A stretch of 64,000 nucleotides of DNA. Origin: Bog-532 sp963742875 (GTDB lineage Bacteria > Actinomycetota > Actinomycetes > Streptosporangiales > Streptosporangiaceae). A program made the position numbers and the translations under genes. Within the stretch, counting starts at the first letter, position 1; each line of letters begins with the position of its first letter. The DNA is taken from assembly GCA_963742875.1 (NCBI GenBank), contig CAVUNO010000001.1, positions 496,001 to 560,000 of the forward strand. The letters are read 5' to 3'. The notes beneath the pieces were generated by a model. It was not told where the DNA came from and ran no database searches. It was given only the letters and a program-made list of their open reading frames with translations. Shown here one piece after another: positions 16,285-28,371 of the stretch.

Positions 16285-17152
16285 TCAGGCGAAGTCGGGG
16301 GTGAAGCGCATTAGTTTGCGGGCGGCTTCGGCGAGGCTGCCGGACAGGGAGGAGTAGACGGTGAACGTCTGGGCCAGCTGATCGACGGTGCACCACCCGG
16401 CCGTCGGTCAGCCTGACGACGACCCGGTCCCCCTGGCGCTTGACCGAGGCCGCGCGGGACCGGCCCAGGATGGTCATCCCGCGGCGGCGGAAGACCTCCT
16501 CGATGACGACGGCCGCGTCGACGTCCTCGTGCGGGAGCACCCGCTCGCGCGACGACACCAGCGTCACCCGGGATCCGAGGGACTGATACGCGCCGGCGAA
16601 CTCCGCGCCGGTCACGCCGGAGCCCACCACGATCAGCTCTTCGGGGATCTCCGGCAGGTCGTACAGCTGGCGCCAGTTGAGGATACGTTCGCCGTCCGGC
16701 ACGGAATCGGGCAGCACGCGCGGGTGCGCCCCGACCGCGACCAGCACGGCGTCCGCGCTGATGTCGCGGCCGCCCACGCGCACGGCCCGGGGGCCGGCCA
16801 GGCACGCGGTCTCGTCGATGACCTCGACACCCTCGGCCGCCACGCGCGCCGCGACGTCCGCGGACTGCGCCCTGGCCAGCGCCTTGATCCGGTTGTGCAG
16901 CCGGGTCGCGTCCACCGCCGCGGCGCCGTCTCCGGTACCGTCCCCGGGGCGGATGCCGAGATCAGCCGCGCCGTCCAGCACGGTAACCGTGCTGGACGTC
17001 TCGATCAGCGTCTTGGAGGGAACGCAGTCGGTGAGCACGCAGGCTCCGCCAAGCCCGTCGCGTTCGGCCAGGGTCACCTCGGCACCAAGCTGCGCGGCGA
17101 CCAGCGCGGCCTCGTAACCGCCGGGACCGCCGCCGATGATCGCGATACGCAC
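16285..17152 (-). pseudogene. lpdA: NAD(P)H-quinone dehydrogenase (LpdA-type flavoprotein) with internal deletion
   Basis: A pyridine-nucleotide disulphide oxidoreductase-fold protein. From the GTG at 17152 it reads VRIAIIGGGPGGYEAALVA, then GLGGACVLTDCVPSKTLI, and the second dinucleotide motif VVGSGVTGAEFAGAYQSLG. Homology stops after LTDGRVV near base 16391. The next bases, in a shifted frame, encode TVDQLAQTFTVYSSLSGSL and EAARKLM, the extreme C-terminus of the family, ending at 16285. The family is about 470 residues, so roughly 170 codons are missing between the two parts. This removes most of the dimerisation domain. The gene follows the M20 amidohydrolase by 24 bases. It is either a true deletion or an assembly collapse. 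Confidence 0.8.
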
Positions 17153-17176
17153 GCGTGTCTGCCTCACGGCCAACGG

Positions 17177-18433
17177 CTACGCTGCCGCGCCGGGGAGGGA
17201 CTCGGTGGTGATCCGGGTGCTGTCGTCCCACAGCGCGTTGATCGCGGTCGCGGCCATCACGTGCACGCCGGCCCCGATGGCGCGCTCGTCCACGTCGAAT
17301 GTGGGCTGGTGGATGTCCAGTTCCTGGGCGGAGCCGGGCGTGCGCACCCCGAGCCGGGCGAAGGAACCGGGCACGGACTCCAGGTACCAGGCGAAGTCCT
17401 CACCGCCCAGGCTCTGCGGCGTGCCCACCACCGCCTCGGGCCCCAGCGTCTGCTCGGCGGCGGCCGCGAACATCGCGGTGCTCATCGGATCGTTGACCGC
17501 TGGTGGCACTTTCCGCGAGTAGCTCATCTCGGCGAAGACCCCGTAGGCGCCGGCGACCGAATCGACGAGTTCCCTGAGCAAGTCGGGGGCGCCATGCCAG
17601 GCGTCGTCGTCCAGGCACCGAACGGTGCCCTCCACGATCCCTTCGTCGGGGATGGCATTGGCCGTCGTGCCGGCGCTGACCCGGCCCCAGACCAGGCTCA
17701 GGCTGGACCGCGGGTCCACCCGCCGGGAAAGTGCGGCCGGCAATTCGGTGATGATCTTGCCGAGCGCGTAGACGAGGTTGGCAGTCAGATGCGGCCGCGC
17801 GGTGTGCCCGCCCGGCCCGGTGACGCGCACGGAGATCCGGTCGCACGCCGCGGTGATGGGACCGTTGCGGATGCCGACCTGGCCGACGTCGATTTTGGGG
17901 TCGCAATGCAGGGCGAAGATGCGGCCCACCGAGGTGATGCCGCCCGCGGCGAGCACGTCGAGCGCGCCGCCGGGAACCTCCTCAGCCGGCTGGAAGATCA
18001 GCCGGACCCGGCCGGGCAGCAGCCCCTGGGCAGCCTGGCCCGCCAGGAACAGGCCGGTGCCGAGCAGCACGGTGGTGTGCACGTCGTGCCCGCAGGCGTG
18101 ACAGACGTTGGGGACGGTCGAGCGGTACGGGACGTTCTTCTCGTCGGGCATCGCCAGGGCGTCGATGTCGGCACGGAGCGCGATGACCGGGCGTGCGGTG
18201 GTCTCGTGGTCACGGTCGCTGCCGCCGATGTCGACGATCAGGCCGGTGCCCTTGGGCAGGATCACCGGGCGGAGGCCCGCAGCCGCCAGCCGCAGCGCGA
18301 TGCGGCGCGTGGTGCGGTGCTCGGCGTAGCCGACTTCCGGGTGGGCGTGCAGGTCGCGGCGGAACGCGATGAGCTCGGTCTCGTGCTCGGCGATAAAGGC
18401 TTCGAGATCGCCCGCAAGGTCATTTCCTTCCAT
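17177..18433 (-). CDS. M20 family metallopeptidase / amidohydrolase
   Basis: A 418-residue zinc enzyme of the M20D (hippurate hydrolase, N-acyl-amino acid amidohydrolase) type. Motifs in order: RRDLHAHPEVGYAEHRT, ALRADIDALAMPDEK, the metal site CHACGHDVHTTVLLGTG, LIFQPAEEVPGGAL with the catalytic Glu, the dimer-domain GGHTARPH, and GGEDFAWYLESVPG near the end. The ATG at 18433 was chosen for its GGAAGG site; the frame is open further upstream. It overlaps the end of the YbdK-type ligase gene by 14 bases, so the two are translationally linked. The substrate is unknown. A second M20 enzyme lies at 37397-38635. Confidence 0.92.
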   Translation of the reverse strand: MEGNDLAGDLEAFIAEHETELIAFRRDLHAHPEVGYAEHRTTRRIALRLAAAGLRPVILPKGTGLIVDIGGSDRDHETTARPVIALRADIDALAMPDEKNVPYRSTVPNVCHACGHDVHTTVLLGTGLFLAGQAAQGLLPGRVRLIFQPAEEVPGGALDVLAAGGITSVGRIFALHCDPKIDVGQVGIRNGPITAACDRISVRVTGPGGHTARPHLTANLVYALGKIITELPAALSRRVDPRSSLSLVWGRVSAGTTANAIPDEGIVEGTVRCLDDDAWHGAPDLLRELVDSVAGAYGVFAEMSYSRKVPPAVNDPMSTAMFAAAAEQTLGPEAVVGTPQSLGGEDFAWYLESVPGSFARLGVRTPGSAQELDIHQPTFDVDERAIGAGVHVMAATAINALWDDSTRITTESLPGAAA

Positions 18434-19586
18434 GCCCGCCTTCCCCCGGGATGACGAAACGGTCCTCGGCAAACTCAGTGACAAGCGCGTCGATAACGCC
18501 GGTCATCTCGCCGTCATAAGCGAGAACGGCACGCTGTCTCTCGTACGAAGCCCCGTGATCAAGCACTTCAGAGGTTACTCGCAGCTCTTCAAGACAGCCA
18601 AGCCGATCAGCGACGGGCTCGAGCTCGCGGACGAGCTCATAAAGCTCGTCGCGGAGCGGCGCCGTCGTACCTGACTCATCGGTGATCACCGTCGCGTCAA
18701 GACCATATCTCGTCGCCCGCCATTTGTTGTCGCGAACGACCCAAGACGAGGGACTCGGAAGCCGGTAGCCGCGATCCAGCTGGGCGTCGAAGAGCTGCAC
18801 GAGGCTCTGCGAGAGGGCGGCGACCATCCCGATCTCGCGGGCCGTGGGCAGGCCGTCAAACATGCGGATCTCGACGGTGCCCAGATCCGGATGCGGGCGG
18901 ACATCCCACCACACTTCCTTGATGCTGCGGATGGTTCTGGCCCGCAACAGCGTGTCCATGTACTCCTCGAACTCACCCCAGCTGGAAAGCCGGTGCGGGG
19001 GACCCGCAGTCGGCAGGTCGCCGAAGATGACCGCCCTGGCCGAGGCGAGCCCGGTGTCCTGCCCGTTCCAGAACGGGCTGGACGCCGTGAGCGCCAGGAA
19101 ATGCGGCAGATATACGGCGAGCGCATTGACGACGGGAATCGCCTTGCCACCGTCCCGCAGCCCAACGTGGACGTGCACACCAAAGGTCTGAATCCTCCGG
19201 GCCAGCCATTGCATTTGCTCGACAAGTTCCGCGTACCGAGCAATAGGCGCCATCTTGGCGTCGCGCCAGTTGCTTACTGGGTGCGTCCCGGCGCAAGCCA
19301 ATAGGATACTGCGGCCGACCGCGATCTGCCGGAGTTCTTCGATTGTCTTCCCGAGGTCGGCCTTGGCCTCTGACACAGTGCTGCAAACGCCCGTCACGAT
19401 CTCCACGGTCGACTGCATGAGCTCGTGGCGGATCTTCGGGTGCTCACCGCTCGCGTCCAGGCCAGGCAGCGCGGCGAGGACCTCCTCGGCGTCCTGGCGC
19501 AGGAGCCTGGTGCGGGCGTCGATGAGCTGCAGTTCCCACTCGATCCCGAGCGTCGGGCCGCGGGAGGGATTCCAGCTGATAGCCAC
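18420..19586 (-). CDS. Carboxylate-amine ligase, YbdK / GCS2 family
   Basis: A protein of about 388 residues related to plant-type glutamate-cysteine ligase. Motifs include TLGIEWELQLIDARTRLL near the start, ELMQSTVEIVTGVCSTVSEA, GVHVHVGLRDGGKAIPVVNAL and EVWWDVRPHPDLGTVEIRM. YbdK-type proteins have weak glutamate-cysteine ligase activity in vitro and their true substrate is unsettled. I chose GTG 19586 because GGAGG lies six bases upstream; an ATG seven codons earlier would place that site inside the gene. A DtxR/IdeR-like palindrome lies 77 bases upstream. The 3' end overlaps the M20 gene, forming a two-gene unit. Confidence 0.9.
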   Translation of the reverse strand: MAISWNPSRGPTLGIEWELQLIDARTRLLRQDAEEVLAALPGLDASGEHPKIRHELMQSTVEIVTGVCSTVSEAKADLGKTIEELRQIAVGRSILLACAGTHPVSNWRDAKMAPIARYAELVEQMQWLARRIQTFGVHVHVGLRDGGKAIPVVNALAVYLPHFLALTASSPFWNGQDTGLASARAVIFGDLPTAGPPHRLSSWGEFEEYMDTLLRARTIRSIKEVWWDVRPHPDLGTVEIRMFDGLPTAREIGMVAALSQSLVQLFDAQLDRGYRLPSPSSWVVRDNKWRATRYGLDATVITDESGTTAPLRDELYELVRELEPVADRLGCLEELRVTSEVLDHGASYERQRAVLAYDGEMTGVIDALVTEFAEDRFVIPGEGGHGRK

Positions 19587-19662
19587 CGGCAACCTCCGTT
19601 CGGGCATGCGGTTGCGACGTGGGCGCGAAATAATGTGGGCGCAGAAAAGAAGAGAGAGTTAA

Positions 19663-19676
19663 TTAGGCAAGCCTAA
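19663..19676. promoter_or_regulatory. Iron-box-like palindrome upstream of the YbdK-type ligase
   Basis: TTAGGCAAGCCTAA is a perfect 6-bp inverted repeat around AA, set in an A/T-rich patch. Its half-sites resemble the DtxR/IdeR/DmdR family site (TTAGG...CCTAA), but it is shorter than the usual 19-bp box. It lies between the acyl-CoA mutase stop and the ligase start, where a promoter for the ligase-M20 unit is expected. Confidence 0.35.
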
Positions 19677-19691
19677 ATGCGCTCCGGCCGG

Positions 19692-21263
<1,572 letters not shown>

Positions 21264-21441
21264 GCGCTCCATACGCACAGGTTACGGCGAAGAGCCGGTT
21301 TTGGCGCGGGGGGGGGCGACCCAGCATGGGGTGCGGGCCGTCACGGTCCGGCCGCTTCCGGGCAGGCTGCGCCCTCGCGGGAAGAGGGCCATCGCGGGAA
21401 GAAAGAGAACGGGAGAGACCGGTGAACGCGAAGGGATATTG

Positions 21442-22716
21442 GTGACAGAGCGTATCCGCACGGCTCTGTTCAGAGGCGCAGTCCTTCTCGCGGTGTGCTC
21501 CGTGACTGGCGCCGTGGCGCTGAGCTCGCCCGCTCAGGCCCAGCCGCCCGTTCGGGCCCCGGCGGCCCCCAGCCCGGCACGCTCCACGCCGGCGAGCGCC
21601 ACGCAGGGCCCGGCCACCGGGCCCACCACCGAATCACCTCAGCAGCAGGCGGCGGCCGCGGCGCTGCTGCGGCAGGCCAGCCCGGAGCCGGCCGACCCGG
21701 CCACTGTGGGCGGCGCACAACTGGCCGGGAGCGGCGTGATCATGAACGGCCCGGCGGCCCAGCTGCCCAAGGTTCCCGCGGCGGCGTACGTGGTCGCCGA
21801 CGCCGGAACCGGCCAGGTCCTGGCGGCCAAGGACCCACACGGCCTGCTGCGCCCGGCGAGCACGCTCAAGATGCTGACGGCGGTCGCGCTCGCCCCGCTG
21901 CTGAGCCCGGACGCCACGGTGGTGGCGTCGGCGCAGGCTTCCAACGTCACGCCGAACATCGCGGGGCTGGTACGCGGCCAGAACTACAAGGTGTCCGACC
22001 TGTTCTACGCACTGCTGCTGATCTCGGCGAACGACGCCGCGATCGCCCTGGCGCAGGCGACCGGCTCGCTGGGCAACGGCGTCGCGCTGATAAACGCCGA
22101 AGCGCACCACCTGCAGGCGTACGACGTCGACGCGAAGGACCCGAACGGGCTCGACGTTCCCGGCCAGCACGTCTCCGCATACGACCTGGCGCTGATCGCC
22201 CGGCAGGCGCTGACCATGCCGGATGTCATGCGGTACGACTCGGCGAGGGAAGCGCGTTTCCCTGTCACGTCCCGCAAGTCGGAGACGCTGTTCAACCAGA
22301 ACGAGCTGCTGACCAAGTACCCGGGCGGCATCGGCGGCAAGATCGGCTGGACCGGCGCCGCGGAGGCGACCTACATCGGGATGGCCCGCCGGAACGGCGT
22401 CACGCTGATAGTGACGATCCTGCACTGCACCCCGCTGACCGAGGTGAGCTACGCGTCGAAGCTGCTGAACTGGGGATTCGCGCAGGACGGCCGGGCCCGG
22501 CCGATCGGGACGCTGGTCAGCCCGCTCGCGGCCGCCCCGGCCGGCTCGCCCAAGCCCACGGTGTCACAGCCCCCGGTCACTTCGGGCACCATCACCAGCC
22601 CGAAGATCCCGCGCGGGCTGGCGGCCGCGTCCATCGCGCTGATCATCTTCGCCGCCGCGGCCGCCATCGCGGCGATCCTGCTGCGGCGCCGCTCCCCGTC
22701 ACGCCGAATTGGCTAG
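21442..22716 (+). CDS. D-alanyl-D-alanine carboxypeptidase (PBP5 type)
   Basis: A 424-residue secreted, membrane-anchored enzyme that trims the peptidoglycan pentapeptide. The GTG at 21442 has AAGGG upstream and gives a clean signal peptide (GAVLLAVCSVTGAVAL, then SSPAQA). An Ala/Pro-rich linker follows to about residue 105. The S11 motifs are RPASTLKMLTAVAL (SxxK), SANDAAIALAQ (SxN), and GGKIGWTGAAEATY, where the usual KTG is KIG. A hydrophobic C-terminal helix (IALIIFAAAAAIAAILL) and a basic tail form the anchor. The Thr-to-Ile change in the third motif may affect activity. The stop overlaps trpS by four bases, convergently. Confidence 0.92.
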   Translation: MTERIRTALFRGAVLLAVCSVTGAVALSSPAQAQPPVRAPAAPSPARSTPASATQGPATGPTTESPQQQAAAAALLRQASPEPADPATVGGAQLAGSGVIMNGPAAQLPKVPAAAYVVADAGTGQVLAAKDPHGLLRPASTLKMLTAVALAPLLSPDATVVASAQASNVTPNIAGLVRGQNYKVSDLFYALLLISANDAAIALAQATGSLGNGVALINAEAHHLQAYDVDAKDPNGLDVPGQHVSAYDLALIARQALTMPDVMRYDSAREARFPVTSRKSETLFNQNELLTKYPGGIGGKIGWTGAAEATYIGMARRNGVTLIVTILHCTPLTEVSYASKLLNWGFAQDGRARPIGTLVSPLAAAPAGSPKPTVSQPPVTSGTITSPKIPRGLAAASIALIIFAAAAAIAAILLRRRSPSRRIG

Positions 22717-23729
22717 TCGGCGCGGTCCAGGCGGGGGACGAAGCCGATCCGGTCCCGGACCAGGGCCATGGTCGCGCGAGCCTCCCGGCCGGCCCGCGCG
22801 GCCCCGTCGGCCAGTATCTTGTCCAGGCTTTCGGAGTCGGCGAGGATCGCCTCGGTCCGCTCCCGGATCGGCGCGAACGTGGCCACCACGATCTCGGCCA
22901 GGTCCTTCTTGAACTGGCCGTAGCCCTTGCTGCCGTACTTCGCCTCGATCGAGGCGATCGGCTCGCCGGTCAGTGCCGAGTAGATGCGCAGCAGGTTCGT
23001 GACGCCCGGCTTGGCCTCGTCATCGGCGCGCACGTCGCTGCCGGCGTCGGTGACGGCGCGGGCGATCTTCCGCCGGATCTGCGCGGGGTCGTCCAGGACG
23101 TCCACGATGCCCTGCACGGACGACGACGACTTGCTCATCTTGCTCGCCGGGTCCTGCAGGTCCGCGATCCGGGCGACCGACCGGAGGATGTAGGGGTCGG
23201 GCAGCACGAAGGTCTCGCCGAACCGGTAGTTGAAGCGCTGGGCGAGGTCCCGGGTCAGCTCCAGGTGCTGGCGCTGGTCCTCCCCCACCGGCACCTGGTC
23301 CGCCTGGTACAGCAGGATGTCGGCCGCCTGCAGGATCGGGTAGGTGAACAGGCCGACGGAGGCCTGCTCGGACCCGCCCTTGCCCGCCTTGTCCTTGAAC
23401 TGCGTCATCCGGCTGGCCTCGCCGAACCCGGTCAGGCAGCTGAGGACCCAGGCGAGCTCGGCGTGCTCGGGCACGTGGCTCTGCAGGAACAGCGTGCAGC
23501 GCTCCGGTTCCAGGCCGGCCCCGATCAGCTGCGCCACCGCGACCCGGCTCCGCCGCCGCAGCGCATCCGGGTCGTGCGGGACCGTGATCGCGTGCAGGTC
23601 GACCACGCAGTAGAACGCGTCGTGGTCCTCCTGCAACCTCACCCACTGCCGGACGGCTCCGAGGTAGTTGCCAAGGTGAAACGAGTCGGCAGTGGGCTGG
23701 ATGCCGGAAAGTACGCGTGGCCGGTTCAT
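22713..23729 (-). CDS. trpS: Tryptophanyl-tRNA synthetase
   Basis: A 338-residue class I synthetase that charges tRNA-Trp. It starts MNRPRVLSGIQPTADSFHLG, where HLGN is the HIGH-type motif. PILQAADILLYQADQVPVGE lies mid-protein and KMSKS is present in ASKMSKSSSSVQG. Length and motifs are normal for a bacterial enzyme. It is the only tRNA synthetase in the window. It converges with the carboxypeptidase gene. Confidence 0.96.
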   Translation of the reverse strand: MNRPRVLSGIQPTADSFHLGNYLGAVRQWVRLQEDHDAFYCVVDLHAITVPHDPDALRRRSRVAVAQLIGAGLEPERCTLFLQSHVPEHAELAWVLSCLTGFGEASRMTQFKDKAGKGGSEQASVGLFTYPILQAADILLYQADQVPVGEDQRQHLELTRDLAQRFNYRFGETFVLPDPYILRSVARIADLQDPASKMSKSSSSVQGIVDVLDDPAQIRRKIARAVTDAGSDVRADDEAKPGVTNLLRIYSALTGEPIASIEAKYGSKGYGQFKKDLAEIVVATFAPIRERTEAILADSESLDKILADGAARAGREARATMALVRDRIGFVPRLDRAD

Positions 23730-23794
23730 GCCCGTGAGTCTACGAACGCCGACCGGCCGAACGCGACTGGATAACGCGGTCGGCGACCCCGAGA

Positions 23795-24982
23795 TCAGCG
23801 CACTCGGGGGATGGGGCCGGTCGCGTTGATGCTGCCCATGGCGTTCTGCGGGCCGTGGGCGTCCCGGGGGGCGCCGGGGGCCACGACCACCTCGACGCGC
23901 TGGAACTCCTTCAGGTCGGAGTAACCGGCGGTGGCGATCGTCCGGCGCAGCGCGCCCATGAGGTTCATCGACCCGTCCGGGACCGCGGACGGCCCGTGCA
24001 GGATGCGCTCGATGGTCCCGGCCGTGCCCACATTGACCCGCGCGCCGCGCGGCACCTCCGGGTGGCTGGCCTCACTGCCCCAGTGGTAGCCGCGGCCGGG
24101 GGCCTGTTCCGCACGGGCCAGCGGCGAGCCGACCATCACCGCATCCGCGCCGCAGGCCAGCGCCTTGGCCATGTCCCCGCTGCGGGTCATGCTGCCGTCC
24201 GCGATCACGTGCACGTACCGGCCGCCGGACTCGTCCAGGTAGTCACGCCGGGCCGCCGCGACGTCGGCGATGGCGGTCGCCATCGGCACCGCGACGCCGA
24301 GGACCGCCGCCGTCGTATGGCCGGAGCCACCGCCGAAGCCCACCAGCACCCCGGCCGCCCCGGTCCGCATGAGATGCAGGGCTGCGGTGTAGGTAGCACA
24401 GCCGCCGACGATCACGGGCACGTCGAGCTCGTAGATGAATTGCTTCAGGTTCAGCGGCTCGGCACGGCCGGACACGTGCTCGGCGGACACCGTGGTGCCC
24501 CTGATCACGAAGATGTCCACGCCGGCGTCGATGACCGCCTTGTAGTAGCGGGCGGTCCGCTGCGGCGAGAGGCGGCCCGCGGTGGTGACCCCGGCCTGGC
24601 GGATCTCCTCGATCCGCAGGCCGATCAGCTCCTCCTTGATCGGCGCCGCGTACATCTCCTGAAGCCGGCGGGTGGCGGCCTGCTCGTCGAGCTCGGTCAC
24701 CTCGGCGATCAGCGGGGTGGGGTCCTCATACCGCGTCCACAGACCCTCAAGGTCCAGCACCGCCAGGCCACCAAGCCGCCCGATCTGGATGGCGGTCTCC
24801 GGTGAGACAACGCTGTCCATCGGGCACGCGATCAGCGGCAGCTCGAACCGGTAGGCATCGATCTGCCAGGCGATCGACACCTCCTCAGGGTCCCTCGTCC
24901 GGCGGGACGGGACGATACCGATCTCGTCGAGGGAATAGGCCCGGCGCCCGCTCTTACCCCGCCCGATTTCCACTTCGGTCAC
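23795..24982 (-). CDS. GuaB3-type IMP dehydrogenase-related protein
   Basis: A 395-residue TIM-barrel protein of the IMP dehydrogenase superfamily. The start GTG 24982 gives VTEVEIGRGKSGRRAYSLDE, the typical GuaB3 N-terminus. It has no CBS domains. The loop that carries the catalytic Cys in GuaB reads GFGGGSGHTT, so the nucleophile is missing. The barrel end has VHVIADGSMTRSGDMAKAL. The paralogue is common in actinomycetes next to guaB, as here (50 bases downstream of it). Its biochemical role is not settled; it is probably not a canonical IMP dehydrogenase. Confidence 0.9.
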   Translation of the reverse strand: MTEVEIGRGKSGRRAYSLDEIGIVPSRRTRDPEEVSIAWQIDAYRFELPLIACPMDSVVSPETAIQIGRLGGLAVLDLEGLWTRYEDPTPLIAEVTELDEQAATRRLQEMYAAPIKEELIGLRIEEIRQAGVTTAGRLSPQRTARYYKAVIDAGVDIFVIRGTTVSAEHVSGRAEPLNLKQFIYELDVPVIVGGCATYTAALHLMRTGAAGVLVGFGGGSGHTTAAVLGVAVPMATAIADVAAARRDYLDESGGRYVHVIADGSMTRSGDMAKALACGADAVMVGSPLARAEQAPGRGYHWGSEASHPEVPRGARVNVGTAGTIERILHGPSAVPDGSMNLMGALRRTIATAGYSDLKEFQRVEVVVAPGAPRDAHGPQNAMGSINATGPIPRVR

Positions 24983-25032
24983 GCTTACCTGTCTCTCATA
25001 CCTGTCCGCGTACCTGGCCGCGCACTGGCCGT

Positions 25033-26523
25033 CTACGGACGGCGGCCACTGTAGTTCGGCGCCTCGACGGTCATCTGAATGTCGTGCGGGTGGCTCTCCT
25101 TCAGGCCGGCCGGGGTGATCCGGACGAACTGCGCCTGCTGAAGGTCGGCGATGGTCCGCGCGCCGCAATAGCCCATGGCGGCGCGCAGGCCCCCAACGAG
25201 CTGGGTGGCGACGGCGGCCAGCGAGCCGCGGTAGGGCACCTGGCCCTCGACGCCCTCGGGCACGAGCTTATCCTCGCGCAGCACGTCGTCCTGGAAGTAG
25301 CGGTCCTTGGAGTAGGAGCGCCCCCGTTCCCGGTTGCGCATCGCGCCCAGCGATCCCATGCCACGGTAGAGCTTGTACTGCTTGCCGTTGATGAACACCA
25401 TCTCGCCGGGCGTCTCCTCGCATCCGGCGAGCAGGCTGCCGAGCATGACCGTGTCGGCGCCCGCGGCGATGGCCTTGGCGATGTCGCCGGAGTACTGCAG
25501 CCCGCCATCCCCGATCAGCGGGACGCCGGCCGGGTGGGCGGCCTGGGCCGCCTCGTAGATCGCGGTGACCTGGGGAACGCCCACCCCGGCGACCACCCGG
25601 GTGGTGCAGATCGAGCCGGGCCCCACCCCGACCTTGACCCCGTCCGCCCCGGCGTCGATCAGCGCCTGCGCGCCGGCCCGGGTGGCCACGTTGCCGCCGA
25701 CCACCTCGACGCCGGTGTTGGCCTTGAGCTGGGCGACCATCTCCAGGACGCGCCGGGCGTGTCCGTGCGCGGTGTCCACGATGAGGAAGTCGACCCCGGC
25801 GTCGATGAGGGCCTGGGCACGGGGCTTGGCATCCTCACCCACCCCGACGGCCGCGCCGACGACGAGCCGGCCGCCCGGGTCCTTGGTGGCCAGCGGGTAC
25901 TCCTCGCTCTTGGCGAAGTCCTTGACCGTGATCAGGCCGCGCAGCTTGCCCGCGCCGTCGATGAGCGGCAGCTTCTCGACCTTATGGCGCTGGAGCAGGG
26001 CTAGCGCCTCCGCCGGGGCCACCCCCACGGGCGCGGTCACGAGCGGCATGGGCGTCATGACCTCGGAGACGCGGCGGTCCCGGTCGGTCTCGAACCGGAT
26101 GTCGCGGTTGGTCACGATGCCGAGCAGCACGCCGTCACCGCTGATGACCGGCAGGCCGGAGATCCGGTACCGGCCGCAGATCCGGTCGACGTCGGCCACC
26201 GTGGCGTCCGGCGTGCAGGTCACCGGGTCGGTGATCATGCCCGCCTCGGATCGCTTGACCACGTCGACCTGCTGGGCCTGGTCCTCGATGGCGAGGTTGC
26301 GGTGCAGTACCCCGACGCCGCCCTGGCGGGCCATGGCCACGGCCATCCGCGCCTCGGTCACGGTGTCCATGGCCGACGACACCAGCGGCATCCGCAGGCT
26401 GATCCGCCGGGTGATGCGCGCGCTGGTGCCGGCCTCGGCGGGCAGGACGTCGGACGCGGCCGGGAGCAGCAGCACGTCGTCGAACGTCAGGCCGGGAGGG
26501 GCGAACTTGTCAGACTCGTTCAT
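25033..26523 (-). CDS. guaB: IMP dehydrogenase
   Basis: Oxidises IMP to XMP with NAD, the committed step of guanine nucleotide synthesis. The 496-residue protein begins with the barrel segment GLTFDDVLLLPAASDVLPAE. Residues about 100-220 are two CBS domains (PVTCTPDATVADVDRICGRY and PMPLVTAPVGVAP). The catalytic loop is GVGPGSICTTRVVAGVG with the nucleophilic Cys, and the flap contains GMGSLGAMRNRERGRSY. It lies directly downstream of groEL and upstream of guaB3; guaA is 4 kb further right. Confidence 0.96.
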   Translation of the reverse strand: MNESDKFAPPGLTFDDVLLLPAASDVLPAEAGTSARITRRISLRMPLVSSAMDTVTEARMAVAMARQGGVGVLHRNLAIEDQAQQVDVVKRSEAGMITDPVTCTPDATVADVDRICGRYRISGLPVISGDGVLLGIVTNRDIRFETDRDRRVSEVMTPMPLVTAPVGVAPAEALALLQRHKVEKLPLIDGAGKLRGLITVKDFAKSEEYPLATKDPGGRLVVGAAVGVGEDAKPRAQALIDAGVDFLIVDTAHGHARRVLEMVAQLKANTGVEVVGGNVATRAGAQALIDAGADGVKVGVGPGSICTTRVVAGVGVPQVTAIYEAAQAAHPAGVPLIGDGGLQYSGDIAKAIAAGADTVMLGSLLAGCEETPGEMVFINGKQYKLYRGMGSLGAMRNRERGRSYSKDRYFQDDVLREDKLVPEGVEGQVPYRGSLAAVATQLVGGLRAAMGYCGARTIADLQQAQFVRITPAGLKESHPHDIQMTVEAPNYSGRRP

Positions 26524-26595
26524 GGCACCTTCAGCGACGCGGCGGCCGGGGGACAGCTTCCATCCTAATGACCGCCCGGGACGCCGGGACGCGAA

Positions 26596-26631
26596 CGGCG
26601 GGCCGGCCCCGCGTGGGAGCCAGGCCCGCCG
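26596..26631 (-). terminator. Hairpin between groEL and guaB
   Basis: A 9-bp stem (CGGCGGGCC / GGCCCGCCG) with an 18-nt loop begins 11 bases past the groEL stop on the minus strand. No T-run follows. It probably ends or weakens the groESL transcript before guaB. Confidence 0.45.
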
Positions 26632-26641
26632 GGTGGAAAAG

Positions 26642-28258
<1,617 letters not shown>

Positions 28259-28312
28259 TGACTACTACCTCACCCTGCGAATTTTTTTAAAAGTCCGCGT
28301 CATGAGCCGCGT

Positions 28313-28353
28313 GATAAGGGCACCAGGCCAGCGACCGGCCTGGCGCCCTTATC
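28313..28353 (-). other. Long intercistronic hairpin between groES and groEL
   Basis: GATAAGGGC plus CCAGGCC pairs with GGCCTGG plus GCCCTTATC, giving 16 Watson-Crick pairs and one G-U on the minus-strand RNA, with a 7-nt loop. It begins 18 bases after groES. It could be an RNA-processing or partial termination site that sets the groES:groEL ratio. Confidence 0.6.
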
Positions 28354-28371
28354 CGCGCATCCTGTGCGGTC

